From contig NW_026947484.1 of assembly GCF_034190915.1 (NCBI RefSeq), forward strand, positions 141,210,982 through 141,274,981: 64,000 bases of DNA, given 5' to 3'. Made by a program: the position numbers and the translations under genes. The notes under the pieces are model-generated. The model saw only the letters and a program-made list of their open reading frames with translations, was not told the DNA's origin and did not search any database. Shown in pieces: positions 44,235 through 54,649 of the stretch (its first letter is position 1; the number at the start of each line of letters is the position of its first letter). Source of the stretch: Cavia porcellus (Eukaryota > Chordata > Mammalia > Rodentia > Caviidae).

Positions 44235-44540
44235 AACTCCTAGAAGTCATCTTTGTTGGTATAAATGAGATCATTTAGCCTAATTAGTTCCAAGCTTAAT
44301 TAGCAGTAATTATCCCAACATGGGAGTAATATCCGAGCAGGAAGTGCCGAGTCCTCGATTAGATAGATCTCTAATTGGTGTTACAATATTGTAATTAAAG
44401 CGTGTTTGTACGCCTCTGCCGCAGCACGCGATTTGTTTCATGTCTGATTAAACAGGGAGAGCCAGCAGCCTTTGAGGGGGCCAGCATTTTAGATAGGAGT
44501 CACGTAAATTATCAACCTCAGACCAAAAGAGATTTGGAGA
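44235..44540. promoter_or_regulatory. Candidate ultraconserved-type developmental enhancer
   Basis: Within 120 bases there are four TAATTA sites (44281, 44297, 44307, 44392) and a TAATTG (44372). A perfect 14-base palindrome TTACAATATTGTAA spans 44381-44394. Several CpGs remain in CGCCTCTGCCGCAGCACGCG (about 44411-44430). The block has no repeats. This mix is typical of homeodomain/SOX-bound noncoding elements near developmental regulators. It is inference until aligned. Confidence 0.55.
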
Positions 44541-44734
44541 CCTGCCTCAGTGGTCCAGGTGAATGTCCTGGGCTGAGCTAAGGGCATTTTGCCAAGAGGC
44601 TGCAATTTCAGTCTGTCTGCCCCCCCCGCCCCCACTACCATGAAATCAAGTGTTTGGTTCAAGGGTCTTTTTTAAGTTTGATACTTTGGAGAGCAGATCT
44701 AGATATAATTCAGAGAACACTGCAAAGAGAATAG

Positions 44735-45060
44735 AAATAGCTATTATTTATTGAGCACTTACTATGTGCCAGATGCTGTGCTAAATAATTGAAATATCAA
44801 AATCCATTAAAACTTTAAAGAAATCCTCTGAGCTAGCTTATTTTATTTTATTTTAATACTTGTATAAGGTAACATTGTGGTTATTGATTGACTTTATTTA
44901 TTGATTGGTATGGTATCAGGAACTGAACTCAGAAAGTTGCGCTTGTCAGGAAGGCTCTGTGCCACTGAGCCACATCCCTGGCCCCTGAGCTAGCTTATTT
45001 TAAACCCCTATTTCATAAGTGAGGATGTAAAAAGAAAGGAATTGCTTCGCCAGGCTAACT
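44735..45060 (-). mobile_element. MIR SINE interrupted by an ID SINE
   Basis: Minus-strand: AGCTATTATTTATTGAGCAC, TTACTATGTGCCAGATGCTG, then on the far side of the insert CCCCTATTTCATAAGTGAGG, GAATTGCTTCGCCAGGCTAA. The ID sits at the CTCTGAGCTAGC site. Confidence 0.7.
44846..44984 (-). mobile_element. ID-like SINE, longer-tailed
   Basis: Minus-strand ID: GGTATGGTATCAGGAACTGA, GCCACTGAGCCACATCCCTG. A target duplication CTGAGCTAGCTTATTTTA lies at 44828-44845 and 44985-45002. The T-rich tail is unusually long and irregular (44846-44920). Confidence 0.85.
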
Positions 45061-45064
45061 TTGG

Positions 45065-45290
45065 GATATTCTTTAGGTCTCATCTTGAACATCATTTGTC
45101 AGGAGGCCACTTTGGACCCCCAGATGAGTCTAGCTCCCCACGTGTCTCCTGGCACTTTTTTTTCGCATCCTTTACTATATCTTAACAATTCATCTTCCCC
45201 ACCAAACTATAAGCTCATTATGCATCATAGAGCAGCGGCTGTATGTACTGCCCAGCGCTCAGCAAAACACTGGCCACAAAGCAGATGTGG
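45065..45290 (+). mobile_element. L2 LINE 3' fragment
   Basis: TTTGTCAGGAGGCCACTTTG, CCAAACTATAAGCTCATTAT and CTGTATGTACTGCCCAGCGC fit the L2 order. It ends before GCACAACTTACTAGTCACCC, which looks like a MIR scrap. Confidence 0.6.
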
Positions 45291-45364
45291 AAGAATTAAG
45301 AGGCAAATGAATCGTCAGAAGTCACACAACTTACTAGTCACCCGACTTATCAGATCCAAATCTA

Positions 45365-46070
45365 GCTGTCTGTGGTTCTCTCCTCTCATCTGCTTTTTCC
45401 AGTATGTCATACTTCCTTTTTTAAATATTAAAAACAAACAAAAAACTAAAGTGAAATCTCCAGATAGTCTAAGTATAATAAATGTGTATCTCGGCAGAGG
45501 ATAAAGAAATATTTTCTTTCTTCTCATTTCAAAATGCTCCCTTAAAATTTTGCAGTAGATCCCTTAACCACTTATTAATATTTATCTGCTTAATGCTTCA
45601 ACTTTATACTAGAATTTAGAGATTTTTGCTTATACTCTAATACGTGATAATTGAATTTAATAATCCCAAGAGAATTGGCATAAACCAGATAGAATGTGTG
45701 TACATTTATACATCACTGATCCTGCAGGTTCTTTGAACGCTCCTAACGTTCTCAGAATCTATATTTTAGTGATTCCTACTTATGTTTTTGACATGATTGA
45801 AGAATGTCAGATTATCATGAACAGTCACACAAACTGCTCTGCAATTTCTTTTTTCAAATTAACTTTGCTAGATTTTTAAATGAAAATGTGCCACCTGATA
45901 CATTGTGGGGAAATAAGAGGCAAGCTAGGTCAGAATAGAGCCAATGCCTCTAAAACATTGAAAATCATTGCTATTTAATCTTATTCACTGCTGAATCACA
46001 TTCAGGGATTAAGAAGCTTAGTTAGAGTTTTTTGTGTATTCATTGAAGACACTTTAAACACGCATACACA
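45365..46070. other. Unique noncoding sequence
   Basis: AT-rich. Nothing recognised. Confidence 0.6.
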
Positions 46071-46073
46071 CAT

Positions 46074-46206
46074 ATAAAAATCATTATTGTTATGAAACAG
46101 AGTCTTACTATGTTGCCTAACTGTTCCAAAATTCCTGATCAAAGTAATTCTCCTGCCTCATCCACCCAATAACTGGAATTATAGATATATGCTAACACAC
46201 CTAGTT
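46074..46206 (-). mobile_element. B1 SINE, diverged
   Basis: Minus-strand: TTATGAAACAGAGTCTTACT, ATGTTGCCTAACTGTTCC, AATTCTCCTGCCTCATCCAC, ATATATGCTAACACACCTAG. Confidence 0.8.
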
Positions 46207-46224
46207 AAAAACATAAACTGTAAT

Positions 46225-46395
46225 TTTTTAAAAGGAGTAGATGGTACTTGCATAAAGTATAAAATTCACAAAAAGATATAATTGAAAAGACCCCTTTTTC
46301 CTTCCCCAGCCACTAGCAATAACCAGTTTGCATACTTTATGCAAATATATACGTTTTGTATATATTTATGCAAATATACTTTATGTAAATATATA
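46225..46395. mobile_element. Probable old LINE/LTR scrap
   Basis: TTCCTTCCCCAGCCACTAGC, AATAACCAGTTTGCATACTT and a duplicated TTTATGCAAATATA tract (46340-46390) suggest an old element, but the family is not certain. Confidence 0.35.
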
Positions 46396-46399
46396 CATT

Positions 46400-46556
46400 T
46401 TATTTAGTTAGTTTTTTTGAGATAGGGTTTCACTATGTAGTTCAGGCTAACATTGAACTCACTATGTAGCCCAGACTGTCCTTGAATTTGCAGCAATCAT
46501 CCTGCCTCAGCCTCCTGAATTCTGGGATCACAGGCACGTGCTACCGTACCCAGTGA
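46400..46556 (-). mobile_element. B1 SINE with internal duplication
   Basis: Minus-strand B1 with TTTTTTTGAGATAGGGTTTC, duplicated ACTATGTAG(T/C) blocks, CATCCTGCCTCAGCCTCCTG. An 8-bp target duplication ACATTTTA lies at 46395-46402 and 46556-46563. Confidence 0.9.
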
Positions 46557-46564
46557 CATTTTAG

Positions 46565-47580
46565 AAGGAATTAGCTCTTAATGGCAGCTACAATACATGG
46601 TAAACACAAAAATTAGCTCACTTTGTAGTCAAGGCATGGATTTAAAAAAAAACAGAAGTGATAATTCATTACGTAGAAACCAAAAGCACAAAGTTTTATA
46701 AGTCTATTTTCTTGCAAAACTATTACTAAACATTGTGGTGATGTATTAGAATTTGAAATGTGTTACTAATGAATAAGAAATGTTTGACTCCTGACAATGT
46801 GACATTATCAAGTGTGGGTCCTGAATCTTCCTTGGCTTTCCTTTTTGACTAACTTCTAAGATGATATTTCTAGGTGGCTATTTCTTTCAATACCTGCAAG
46901 TAATGAAGCTAAGCAATAGGCTATGATCAGCAGCTGGCAACTTCACTTCTGCTGACCTTGTCACTAGAGGAGAGAGGTGAGAAGGTGAAGAAGACGAATT
47001 CACGCTTTACTACAATCGAGAGAGGAATGCCTCCTTTACAAAGGGCATCATCGCTGCATTATTTTGTGTGGACAGGGTTGATGAATATATTGGAGAACTA
47101 TCAGCGCAAATGCAAATCCAAAAAGCTTCCCACTGTTATTACACTAAAAATTGGGACTGTTTTTGGCTTTTGAAAATCAGAAACAACCAAACCATGACAT
47201 TAAAATCATTAGATTTGCATTTGAGCAACTAGCAGATAAACAGGGTTAAAATTATTGTAGTGGGAGGATTATGGGTACTGAAGCACACTAGCTGAGGTCA
47301 TCAGTAGCTTATTAGAGTTTATATTTAGAATTTATTGAGCCTTACACATGCCGGGCTGTGTAGCAAACTTGGTGGCCTATGAACAAATGGTCTTACATTA
47401 TTAATCATCTCATTTTATTTATCAAAGACTTGCCAGTAATTCCTGTGTCTTTACACTTCACCAAGATTTGCCTTGGACAGAGATAGATTCTTACGCGTTT
47501 GTATGACTATGCAGGGCTCTTATGACTGATTCTCTTCTGAAAGTATCTTTGCCAGACAAAGAACTGCTGCAGTGGAATGC
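46565..47580. other. Unique noncoding sequence
   Basis: No exon or repeat recognised. A weak MIR-like minus-strand piece may lie at 47320-47420. Confidence 0.55.
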
Positions 47581-47587
47581 CCTGTGG

Positions 47588-47606
47588 GTGTCACTAGGGG
47601 CGCATT
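47588..47606 (+). promoter_or_regulatory. CTCF-like motif
   Basis: GTGTCACTAGGGGCGCATT contains a good core match to CCACTAGGGGGCGC, lacking one G. Confidence 0.45.
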
Positions 47607-47639
47607 ACCTGTTTCTTTTTGTTTTAAATGTTTTGTTCC

Positions 47640-47815
47640 AAGCTAGGAATGGTGACTTTCACCTGAAATCCCAGTATCCTGGAAGGCTGAGGCAGAAGGA
47701 TACCAAGTTCAATTCCAGCTCAGGCAACTTCGTGACCTAAGAGACCCGGTCTCAAAATTTTAAAGGCATCTACCTCGTGTGAAAACTCTGATTTCAACCT
47801 CCAGTATTGAAAGAA
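47640..47815 (+). mobile_element. B1+ID composite SINE
   Basis: AAGCTAGGAATGGTGACTTT, CCTGGAAGGCTGAGGCAGAA (B1 part), then TCGTGTGAAAACTCTGATTT and CAACCTCCAGTATTGAAAG (ID-derived half). Confidence 0.8.
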
Positions 47816-48092
47816 AAATTTTGTTCTGTTGTGTCTATTAGTGCACGTGCATTTTGTATTTCAATTTTTGACTTAGAGGATATGACTGCTAGAACTGGAC
47901 ACAAACTGGTATAATTTTTTTTTTCTTTCTTTGTAGAAAAGTAAAGTTTTGCTCTGTTTCTCTGGGCTTCATCTTTTTATTTGTAATATTTTGGACCCTT
48001 TGATCTCTAAAGCCCTTTTTGGTATGTTAGTCATTTTCCCAGGCTACCATTTGAGCTTCTGAACAGTGCTTCTGGTTTTTCTACCAATGTCA

Positions 48093-48099
48093 TGTGTGC

Positions 48100-48153
<54 letters not shown>
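48093..48153. repeat. (TG)n microsatellite
   Basis: About 28 TG units with a TTTG interruption at 48111. Confidence 0.95.
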
Positions 48154-48155
<2 letters not shown>

Positions 48156-48282
48156 CAAGCTAAGCGAATGGGGCTATGATCAATGTAAAGAATCAAAACA
48201 TTGTATCAATCATGAAAAACTTTAAGTATTTTTAAATATAAGTTAGCTGATTGTTTCCCTTTTTACTCAACTTAAATATACT

Positions 48283-48432
48283 TTTGTTTTGTTTTGAGAC
48301 AATATCTCACTATGTAGTTCAAACTGGGCTTGTAGTCACTATATAGTTCAGATTGGCCTTGAATTCATGATCATCCTTCTGCCTCAGTTTTCTGAGTGCT
48401 GGGGTTGCAGGTATGTGCCACTGTACTAGCTC
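48283..48432 (-). mobile_element. B1 SINE with internal duplication
   Basis: TTTTGAGACAATATCTCACT, GTAGTTCAAACTGGGCTTGT, duplicate ATAGTTCAGATTGGCCTTGA, TTCTGCCTCAGTTTTCTGAG, GTATGTGCCACTGTACTAGC. Confidence 0.88.
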
Positions 48433-48526
48433 CTATCCAATTTAAGTTTAGAGAACTTCTCCACCTTAATACCTTAATAGCGCTTGAATTCTCTCTCTTA
48501 AGGTTCCTGGTTAACCTTCCACTTTT

Positions 48527-48528
<2 letters not shown>

Positions 48529-48557
<29 letters not shown>
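48529..48557. repeat. (CA)n microsatellite
   Basis: About 14 CA units, opposite orientation to the TG tract at 48093. Confidence 0.95.
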
Positions 48558-48559
<2 letters not shown>

Positions 48560-48714
48560 TTCCTATCACAATATTTCCTTCTCTTGCTGACTAATGCCTA
48601 CGTAAACTACTTTATTATTTCCCTACCTAAGAAATTTAGTTAGTATAACTATCTTTTAGGGAAGAAAATATGTGATGTTCATCTTATTGGGCTTTTTTCT
48701 GTGTAGAGTGCTTT

Positions 48715-48930
48715 GCGTTTATCAGGCATTCAAAAAATAGTTGTTGAATTTTGCACTGAATTTCTGAGGATTCCCACATATCACATCCTTCAGACCTTCC
48801 CCCTGAGAAAGTTCTCTGGACTAACTCACTGCAGACTTTGCATTCCACAGTACTTTGTGCACATGGTTTGTATCACATTAACTTGCATAGTTATTTGTTC
48901 TATATATTCTTTTAGAGTATAAATTATGTA
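48715..48930 (+). mobile_element. L2 LINE fragment
   Basis: TCACATCCTTCAGACCTTCC, TTGCATTCCACAGTACTTTG, TAGTTATTTGTTCTATATAT. Weak L2 resemblance. Confidence 0.45.
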
Positions 48931-48934
48931 CAAG

Positions 48935-49060
48935 AGAAAGTTACTCAGACTTGGAGTTAGAAAACTTGGTTCCATCTATGCCAATTTACTACTTGAGTGA
49001 CTAAGAACAGTCATTCAACCTCCCTAGATTTCATTTTTTATCCATATTTTTAGATGGAAA
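48935..49060 (+). mobile_element. MIR SINE relic
   Basis: ACTCAGACTTGGAGTTAGAA, TGAGTGACTAAGAACAGTC, ATTCAACCTCCCTAGATTTC, ATTTTTAGATGGAAAGAAGT. Confidence 0.7.
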
Positions 49061-50480
49061 GAAGTGAGGTTGAAATGCATTGAATGATACCTGTAGTCCT
49101 TTCTTATCTTAGAATTCTAATTTCTGACATGTTGCATTCCTTAATGAGATCTTAAACTTCCTAAAGACATAAAAATTTTCTTTGTTCACTGTTTAGAAGA
49201 GAAATCCTCTTGACATAGATAGTGCTTAATAAATTCTCCTTTGAAAAGTGACTATTCTTCCACCCCTTCCAGCAGAAAAGTTAAACCTGAGGGTGTTCTT
49301 ACAGTCCACATCGTGCAGAGGCTCTCATGCCCACCCTGGGAAATGTCATGCTGGACTTGGACATCAGCTGCGGATACCAGCACTCTGTATTAGTTATGAA
49401 TAGTGGCACACCTAACAGCTTTGCCTTCTAAAGTAAATGTGTTTATGGTTTGTGCCGCTTTTCTCAGTAAGATCATTTTCTTGCAAGTAATGAGAGCTGT
49501 GTGTGATATGGTTGAAATCCTGTCCCTGGACTGAGATGGAGAACTCACGTGATGCTGAGTGGGGCCCATTATCCCAACGGCACTCGCAGGAATGCTAAGT
49601 CTGGCAAATATTAACTCAGGAACCACCGCAGCAGTCAGGAGACAGCAGTCTGCCCACCTAAAACAAGATGTTATGCTTTCTCCGTTTGTCTCTAACTGGA
49701 ACCTCCAACGTTTTCATTCATCTCAGACTAGAAGGCTTTTCCTCTTTTTTCCCCTTTTGCTTTTCCATTTGTTCTTTTATCCACTGTTCCTATCTCCACA
49801 CAACAGCCTGAGCATCAAAGAACTGGAGTCTTCCCCAAGCCTCCAGGCACAGACCCATGCTGGCAGCTAGGTCTAGACTAGATGGCTAGGAAAGCAGCTC
49901 CAAACCATTCCTATGGGCTGAAACTCGCCCTGGAGGAAGAGAATGTTTCCATATGGAAGGAAAGGAGTGACGTATCAGATGGAAAAAAGTGAACACATAT
50001 CTGAATGTATGTAAAGCAAACATTTGTAACTATAGGGGAGGAGTTGTGGTTTAGGTTAAAACCACAAAGGAAGTGAAGGACATTACCACTTTCCTCTTGT
50101 GGGTAGAAGATTCTCCTTTGGCTCATCTCATGGGCTCTGTGAGACGTCTTCCTCTAGGAAAATGTTCATTACTCCAACCCATCTAGAAAGGCATGGTGCA
50201 CAGCGGTTTGTGGTCGTACAGAGTTTAAGTTTGATTTTTAGAACATAGCATATTATAAACCACCTTCATTTCTAAACCTGTTTCCCAAATGTGCTTCCCT
50301 TACCTTAAATAGAAAAGGAAAGAATTAAGGTTCCCTGGGAAATGGAGAAGGAAAAATCTTCTTTCCAAGTTACCTATGCAATTCCCTTGCTCTTAATTCT
50401 TCTTTGTTTTCCTGGTAGAAATCTTGTGACTATCTTGCCTTCACAAAGGAAATCATTAGTAGTTCTGGTTCTCTAAAGGC
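49060..50480. other. Unique noncoding sequence with a possible conserved core
   Basis: No repeat family recognised. The core 49300-49700 keeps several CpGs (GCCGCTTTTC, CCACCGCAGCAGTC) and no repeats, so it may be a conserved element. The rest is plain unique DNA. Confidence 0.45.
49300..49700. promoter_or_regulatory. Possible conserved noncoding element
   Basis: Repeat-free, CpG-retaining sequence with ATCATTTTCTTGCAAGTAAT, TGGGGCCCATTATCCCAACG and ACCACCGCAGCAGTCAGGAG. No homeodomain cluster as clear as at 44235. Weak call. Confidence 0.25.
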
Positions 50481-50484
50481 CATT

Positions 50485-50605
50485 TTTTATTAAGGATCTA
50501 CTGTGTGCTGGGCAATTTTTTGCATTATTTTTTAGGAGACGGATTTCATTACTTCTCCTATTTTTATAGGTAAGAAAACGGAAACGAAACAATAATAGTC
50601 AATAC
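50485..50605 (-). mobile_element. MIR SINE relic
   Basis: ATTAAGGATCTACTGTGTGC, TGGGCAATTTTTTGCATTAT, TTATAGGTAAGAAAACGGAA. Confidence 0.65.
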
Positions 50606-50609
50606 GACT

Positions 50610-51450
50610 TTGAATGTTCTTCTCAGGGATGTTTGTTAGTAACACAGACCTGCCTTTTCAAAATCTGTCTTTTAAAATATTTCAGCTATTGGACTCACAA
50701 ACTTGAAAGCCAGATTTTGAATGTAGCAAAATAATCCCAGACAAATTTTTTGATGTTTATAAGCCTTATGTGGTAGGTCTTGTCTGGTAAGACAATCGCT
50801 CAGGTAATAATCGCTCAGAAAAAGCTTTCCTTATGGCTTACTAGAATAAAAAAAAAAGCAACAGATGTACAAGTACAGCACATAGACTGGCATATAGTGA
50901 CCTCTCCAGACTGATAGTCATACACTAGTTGTGTATAATTCAGGCTCTGGGACAAGCTGTTGTCCCCAATTCCTATTGCCCTCGCTTTGCAGGAAAAGCT
51001 ACCTCAAGGCTTAATTGGTTGTTAACACTTGGAACAGAGAAATCATATCTCTTTGAACAATAAAACAAAAGAGTTAAGGATTAGTCATAGAATTCCATTT
51101 TTCCAAGGCTTGAAAGGAAAGAGATTTTTGTTTGTTTTTTGTTTTTTAGAAGGCAGGGGAATAGGAGGGTAAGAAAAAAAGACCTAGCTACATCTACAAC
51201 TTAACTCTCTTGCTTCTGGATCTGTTCAGCGTAGGGCCAGTTGTAGATTCCAGATCTCAGCTGCTTTTGATCAGAAATTTTTTTTCTCCTATGGTGATTT
51301 TGCATGAATTTTAGACCCTGGAGACTTTCAGTTGCCAAGGTCTGTTTTTCATTGTAGTTTAGGATTTTACATGTAGGTTGCATTTGAAAAGATTTTCTGT
51401 ATTTCTTTTCTGACTACTCTGTGAACTTCCAATTCTGGCTTTTTCCATTT
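50610..51450. other. Unique noncoding sequence
   Basis: AT-rich. Nothing recognised. Confidence 0.6.
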
Positions 51451-51454
51451 ATTT

Positions 51455-51720
51455 TAAATATAATATTTATACATATTTTCCCGATTATAACACTGATAAA
51501 CAGGCATGGTAGAAAATCAGAATAAAACAAAAAAAATTTTAATAACCTATATACTCAGCATCCAGAGCACTATTCATACCTTACTGCATTTCCTTCTATC
51601 TGTTCTCTGTACACGCATACATATATTTCTAATCTGTAGAACTTGTATTTGCACATATGTCTGGTGAAACTGAAGTATGACTGTGTACATATCTCATTTC
51701 CTATTTTTATAAAATTTGTG
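51455..51720. mobile_element. Probable ancient LINE relic
   Basis: GATAAACAGGCATGGTAGAA, AACCTATATACTCAGCATCC, ATTTCCTTCTATCTGTTCTC resemble the 3' ends of old L1M-type elements. Orientation not assigned. Confidence 0.4.
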
Positions 51721-51980
51721 TTATGGACTTTTTAACATGTCATAAAATACTTTTTGCAAAAGATTTATATCTATATAATAATTCATCATATGAATATACA
51801 AAAGGTTTAATGTACCATTTCCTTTCTGCCACATGTCTAGATGCTTCTTTGTGTAAGTTTCTCATTTCCTCTTGCCTTGTAAATTATTTTCAGAAAAAGA
51901 ATTATTAGCGCAATTAAGACAAAGCAAATGAACTTTAAATTTTCTATTTAAAAAATGATTTATATCTGATTATTTTAGTT

Positions 51981-52141
51981 TTGTTGTTTTTGTTTTGTTT
52001 TTTTGAGATAAGATCTCACTATGTAGCTCAGGCTGGCTTTGAACTTACTATGTAGCCTAGGTTAGCCTCAGATTCATAGCCATCCTCCTGCCTCAGTGTC
52101 TTGAGTTCTGGGATTACAGGTGTGTATCATCATGTCAGACA
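51981..52141 (-). mobile_element. B1 SINE with internal duplication
   Basis: TTTTTTTGAGATAAGATCTC, ACTATGTAGCTCAGGCTGGC, TACTATGTAGCCTAGGTTAG (duplicate), CATCCTCCTGCCTCAGTGTC. Confidence 0.9.
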
Positions 52142-52144
52142 TGT

Positions 52145-52580
52145 ACTTAGTTGTATTAATGCAGATAAACTGAGTATAACCCTTTAAAAGCCTCTTAATA
52201 TGAATGCTAAACTGATTTCCAGAAATGTTGCTTTAATAGAGGACCTGGAAAGCTAAGACACAAGGCCAAATTTGTCCCGTGGCCTGTTTTTGTACTACCC
52301 ATGAATTAAGAGTGGTTTTTACATGATTAGAGTTTGGAAAAAAAATCAAAAGAAAAATAGTATTTCATGACACATGCAGATTATGTGAAACTTAACATTT
52401 AACTGTTCATCAAAAAGGTAGATCATTCGTTGTCCATGGTTGCTTTTATCCTACAGTGAGTAGTCTCAGCAGAGACTATATGGTCAAACCCCAAAATATT
52501 TACTATCTGCCCTTTACAAAAATAAATCACTGGTTCTTGCTGTAGTGTGTAATCCTAGATGCTTCTTGTGTTTCCATTTG
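52145..52580. other. Unique noncoding sequence
   Basis: No feature recognised. 52405-52440 may be a small conserved stretch. Confidence 0.5.
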
Positions 52581-53420
52581 ACCATACATATTAATGCTGA
52601 ACATTGGAATGTTCCTATTTTTGTTAACTGAAGCAACAACAAATATTTACCAAGTGTTTCCTATGTGCCAAAATCTCATAAAAATATGATTTATTTCTGT
52701 TTCTTTGATTATTGGTTCTTTTTATAAATCAAGTGAATTTTTTCTCTTAATACTGTGTGAAATATTAAACTTCCACTCAGGTATTTACATCTTTCATATC
52801 TCTTTGTAAAAGGTTTATATACTAAAAATACTACTTTATTTTCATCTACAATTTGTTGAAAATACTTTGTTTCCATTATGTTGCCTACCTTTTAATTTTG
52901 ATTTTTTTACATACGGAATTTTACACTTGTTTCAAATCAAATGTATTCAACTTTATATTTTTCCTTTGATTTTATTCTAAAAATATCTTACTTTGTCCCT
53001 CAAATTTAGATGTCATCACCTGTATTTTCTATTTATTTTAACTGATTTATTTTTTAATTTTTCTATTTAATCCTAATAGATGTTTTTATTATATAGTGTG
53101 AGATGAGGACTGTATGTTCTCATCCAAACACTAATACAATTACTGTATTATTATTTGTTGAATAATTCTTCTTTTTGCCACTTACTTGTATAGTCACCTT
53201 TACTGAACTCTTACGTATCTTGGGATGTGTCGCTGGGGTGGTCCAATTATCTTAAATGATATGTATGTGTGTAGGGGTGTGTGTGTTCATCTCTGATTCC
53301 TTGCAATATCTATTTTGTTGTTTCCTATTAGATCTACACAGAAAACAGATCCTGATTGGATTTTGAGGGTTATGTTTCTTCCTTTGTAATTGTAAATTTT
53401 GGTAGCACTACTTCTTCTCT
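52580..53420 (-). mobile_element. L1 LINE fragment (antisense)
   Basis: T-rich antisense L1: TAGTGTGAGATGAGGACTGT, ATTATTTGTTGAATAATTCT, TGCCACTTACTTGTATAGTC, then CCTTGCAATATCTATTTTGT. The order matches antisense ORF2/3' L1. No open RT frame. Confidence 0.6.
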
Positions 53421-53424
53421 TGGT

Positions 53425-54105
53425 CCTTATGTAGGAATGTAGGATAGAAGATTATTTCCTGAAAGTATATAAACAGTAAGGAACCTTCCTACCAAACAGG
53501 AGATAAAGGATAGAGCCAGGTTTTGCACATGTGTGAACCATGAACCATAGACCTCATTCATAAGTGCACTGAGTGATAAAGTCTTAAGCTTTGCAACCTT
53601 GGAGGTTGGAGGTTTTCTGGCCCAATAGCATCAACTGGCATAAAAAGAGCAAATCTCTGGAAGGGGTTCCCAGAAGAGCTGTTACATGATGCATCGCCCC
53701 TAACCTTCTGTTAACGGCTCACCCCAACCTGCCCTTGGTTCACAGTGGAGTCATTTCATTTACCAGGTGTGAAAATTGGATTTTACCACAGAGGAGGGGA
53801 GTTATTACCTATCAGGTCTGCTCTTTAGGGGAGCAGAGATTGTGATGGGATTTATTAAAAGAGATTTTCTATGCATGGAGCATATAATTGGCGACATGTT
53901 CCTTTAAAACTGGATTTGCAATCTTTGTCATTTTGGAAATCCATTTTTTTTTTTCAGTGTTGCTGTCTGACAGCCTTCTCCTTGTGTAGGTTGCACACAT
54001 CCTATCTAGGAACTGAATATTTTATATGGCACCATTCTGCCAAGAGATGGACCCCAGAGGTGTGACAAAGAGTACAGCATAGGGGGGTGGTGAGAACTGC
54101 CTGTG
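53425..54105. other. Unique noncoding sequence
   Basis: Nothing recognised apart from a short T run near 53946. Confidence 0.55.
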
Positions 54106-54109
54106 GTTT

Positions 54110-54340
54110 GGGTGTTGATACTAATCACACATATAATACTAAGGACAGGATGAGAAAGTAATTTTCATGTTAATTGCTATATCGTCTGGGCCTCAGTTTG
54201 ATGGAGGTATTAGGGTCACTTTGAGACCCTCTAATGAGAGAATTGTTGGAAATCAAGATTTTAGATTTAATTACCTGTTATTAGAGGCTATCTAGACAGT
54301 CTCAAAGTTAGTACATGGTTAACTACAACTGCTCTTAAAA
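54110..54340. promoter_or_regulatory. Candidate conserved noncoding element
   Basis: Repeat-free and AT-rich, with AGATTTAATTACCTGTTATT, GTTAATTGCTATATCG and the hairpin AGGGTC-ACTTTGA-GACCCT at 54210-54228. Homeodomain-like TAATTA occurs once. A plausible enhancer, lower confidence than 44235. Confidence 0.3.
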
Positions 54341-54344
54341 AAAA

Positions 54345-54645
54345 AAGACACCTTGTTTACTATCATGCTGAAAGAGATGGCTGAATTTATTATTGTTTAG
54401 CATTTCTAGCACACTTTGTTCTTGCTGAGAGCTTTAAACTTATTTATGTATGTATATTGGTTGCTCTTTGCAGCACTCCCAAGAGATGAGTGGGTGATAA
54501 GTTTTATTATCGCCTGCTTTTCCAACAAAAAGAGCTCCTGGGAAGAGAAGGGACTTGCCTGGGTTGACAGCTCAGAGCTTTTGCCACCTTGTGAGGGAAT
54601 TCACAACAAAATACTGATACAGTCAGCCCATGCTGCCTTCCTCTG
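54345..54645. other. Unique noncoding sequence with weak MIR piece
   Basis: ATTTATTATTGTTTAGCATT to GAGATGAGTGGGTGATAAG is faintly MIR-like. Otherwise nothing. Confidence 0.4.
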
Positions 54646-54649
54646 ATTG

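Noticed and set aside
45061..45504. 147-codon plus-strand frame
   Set aside because: Begins at a TTG and lies in an L2 relic.
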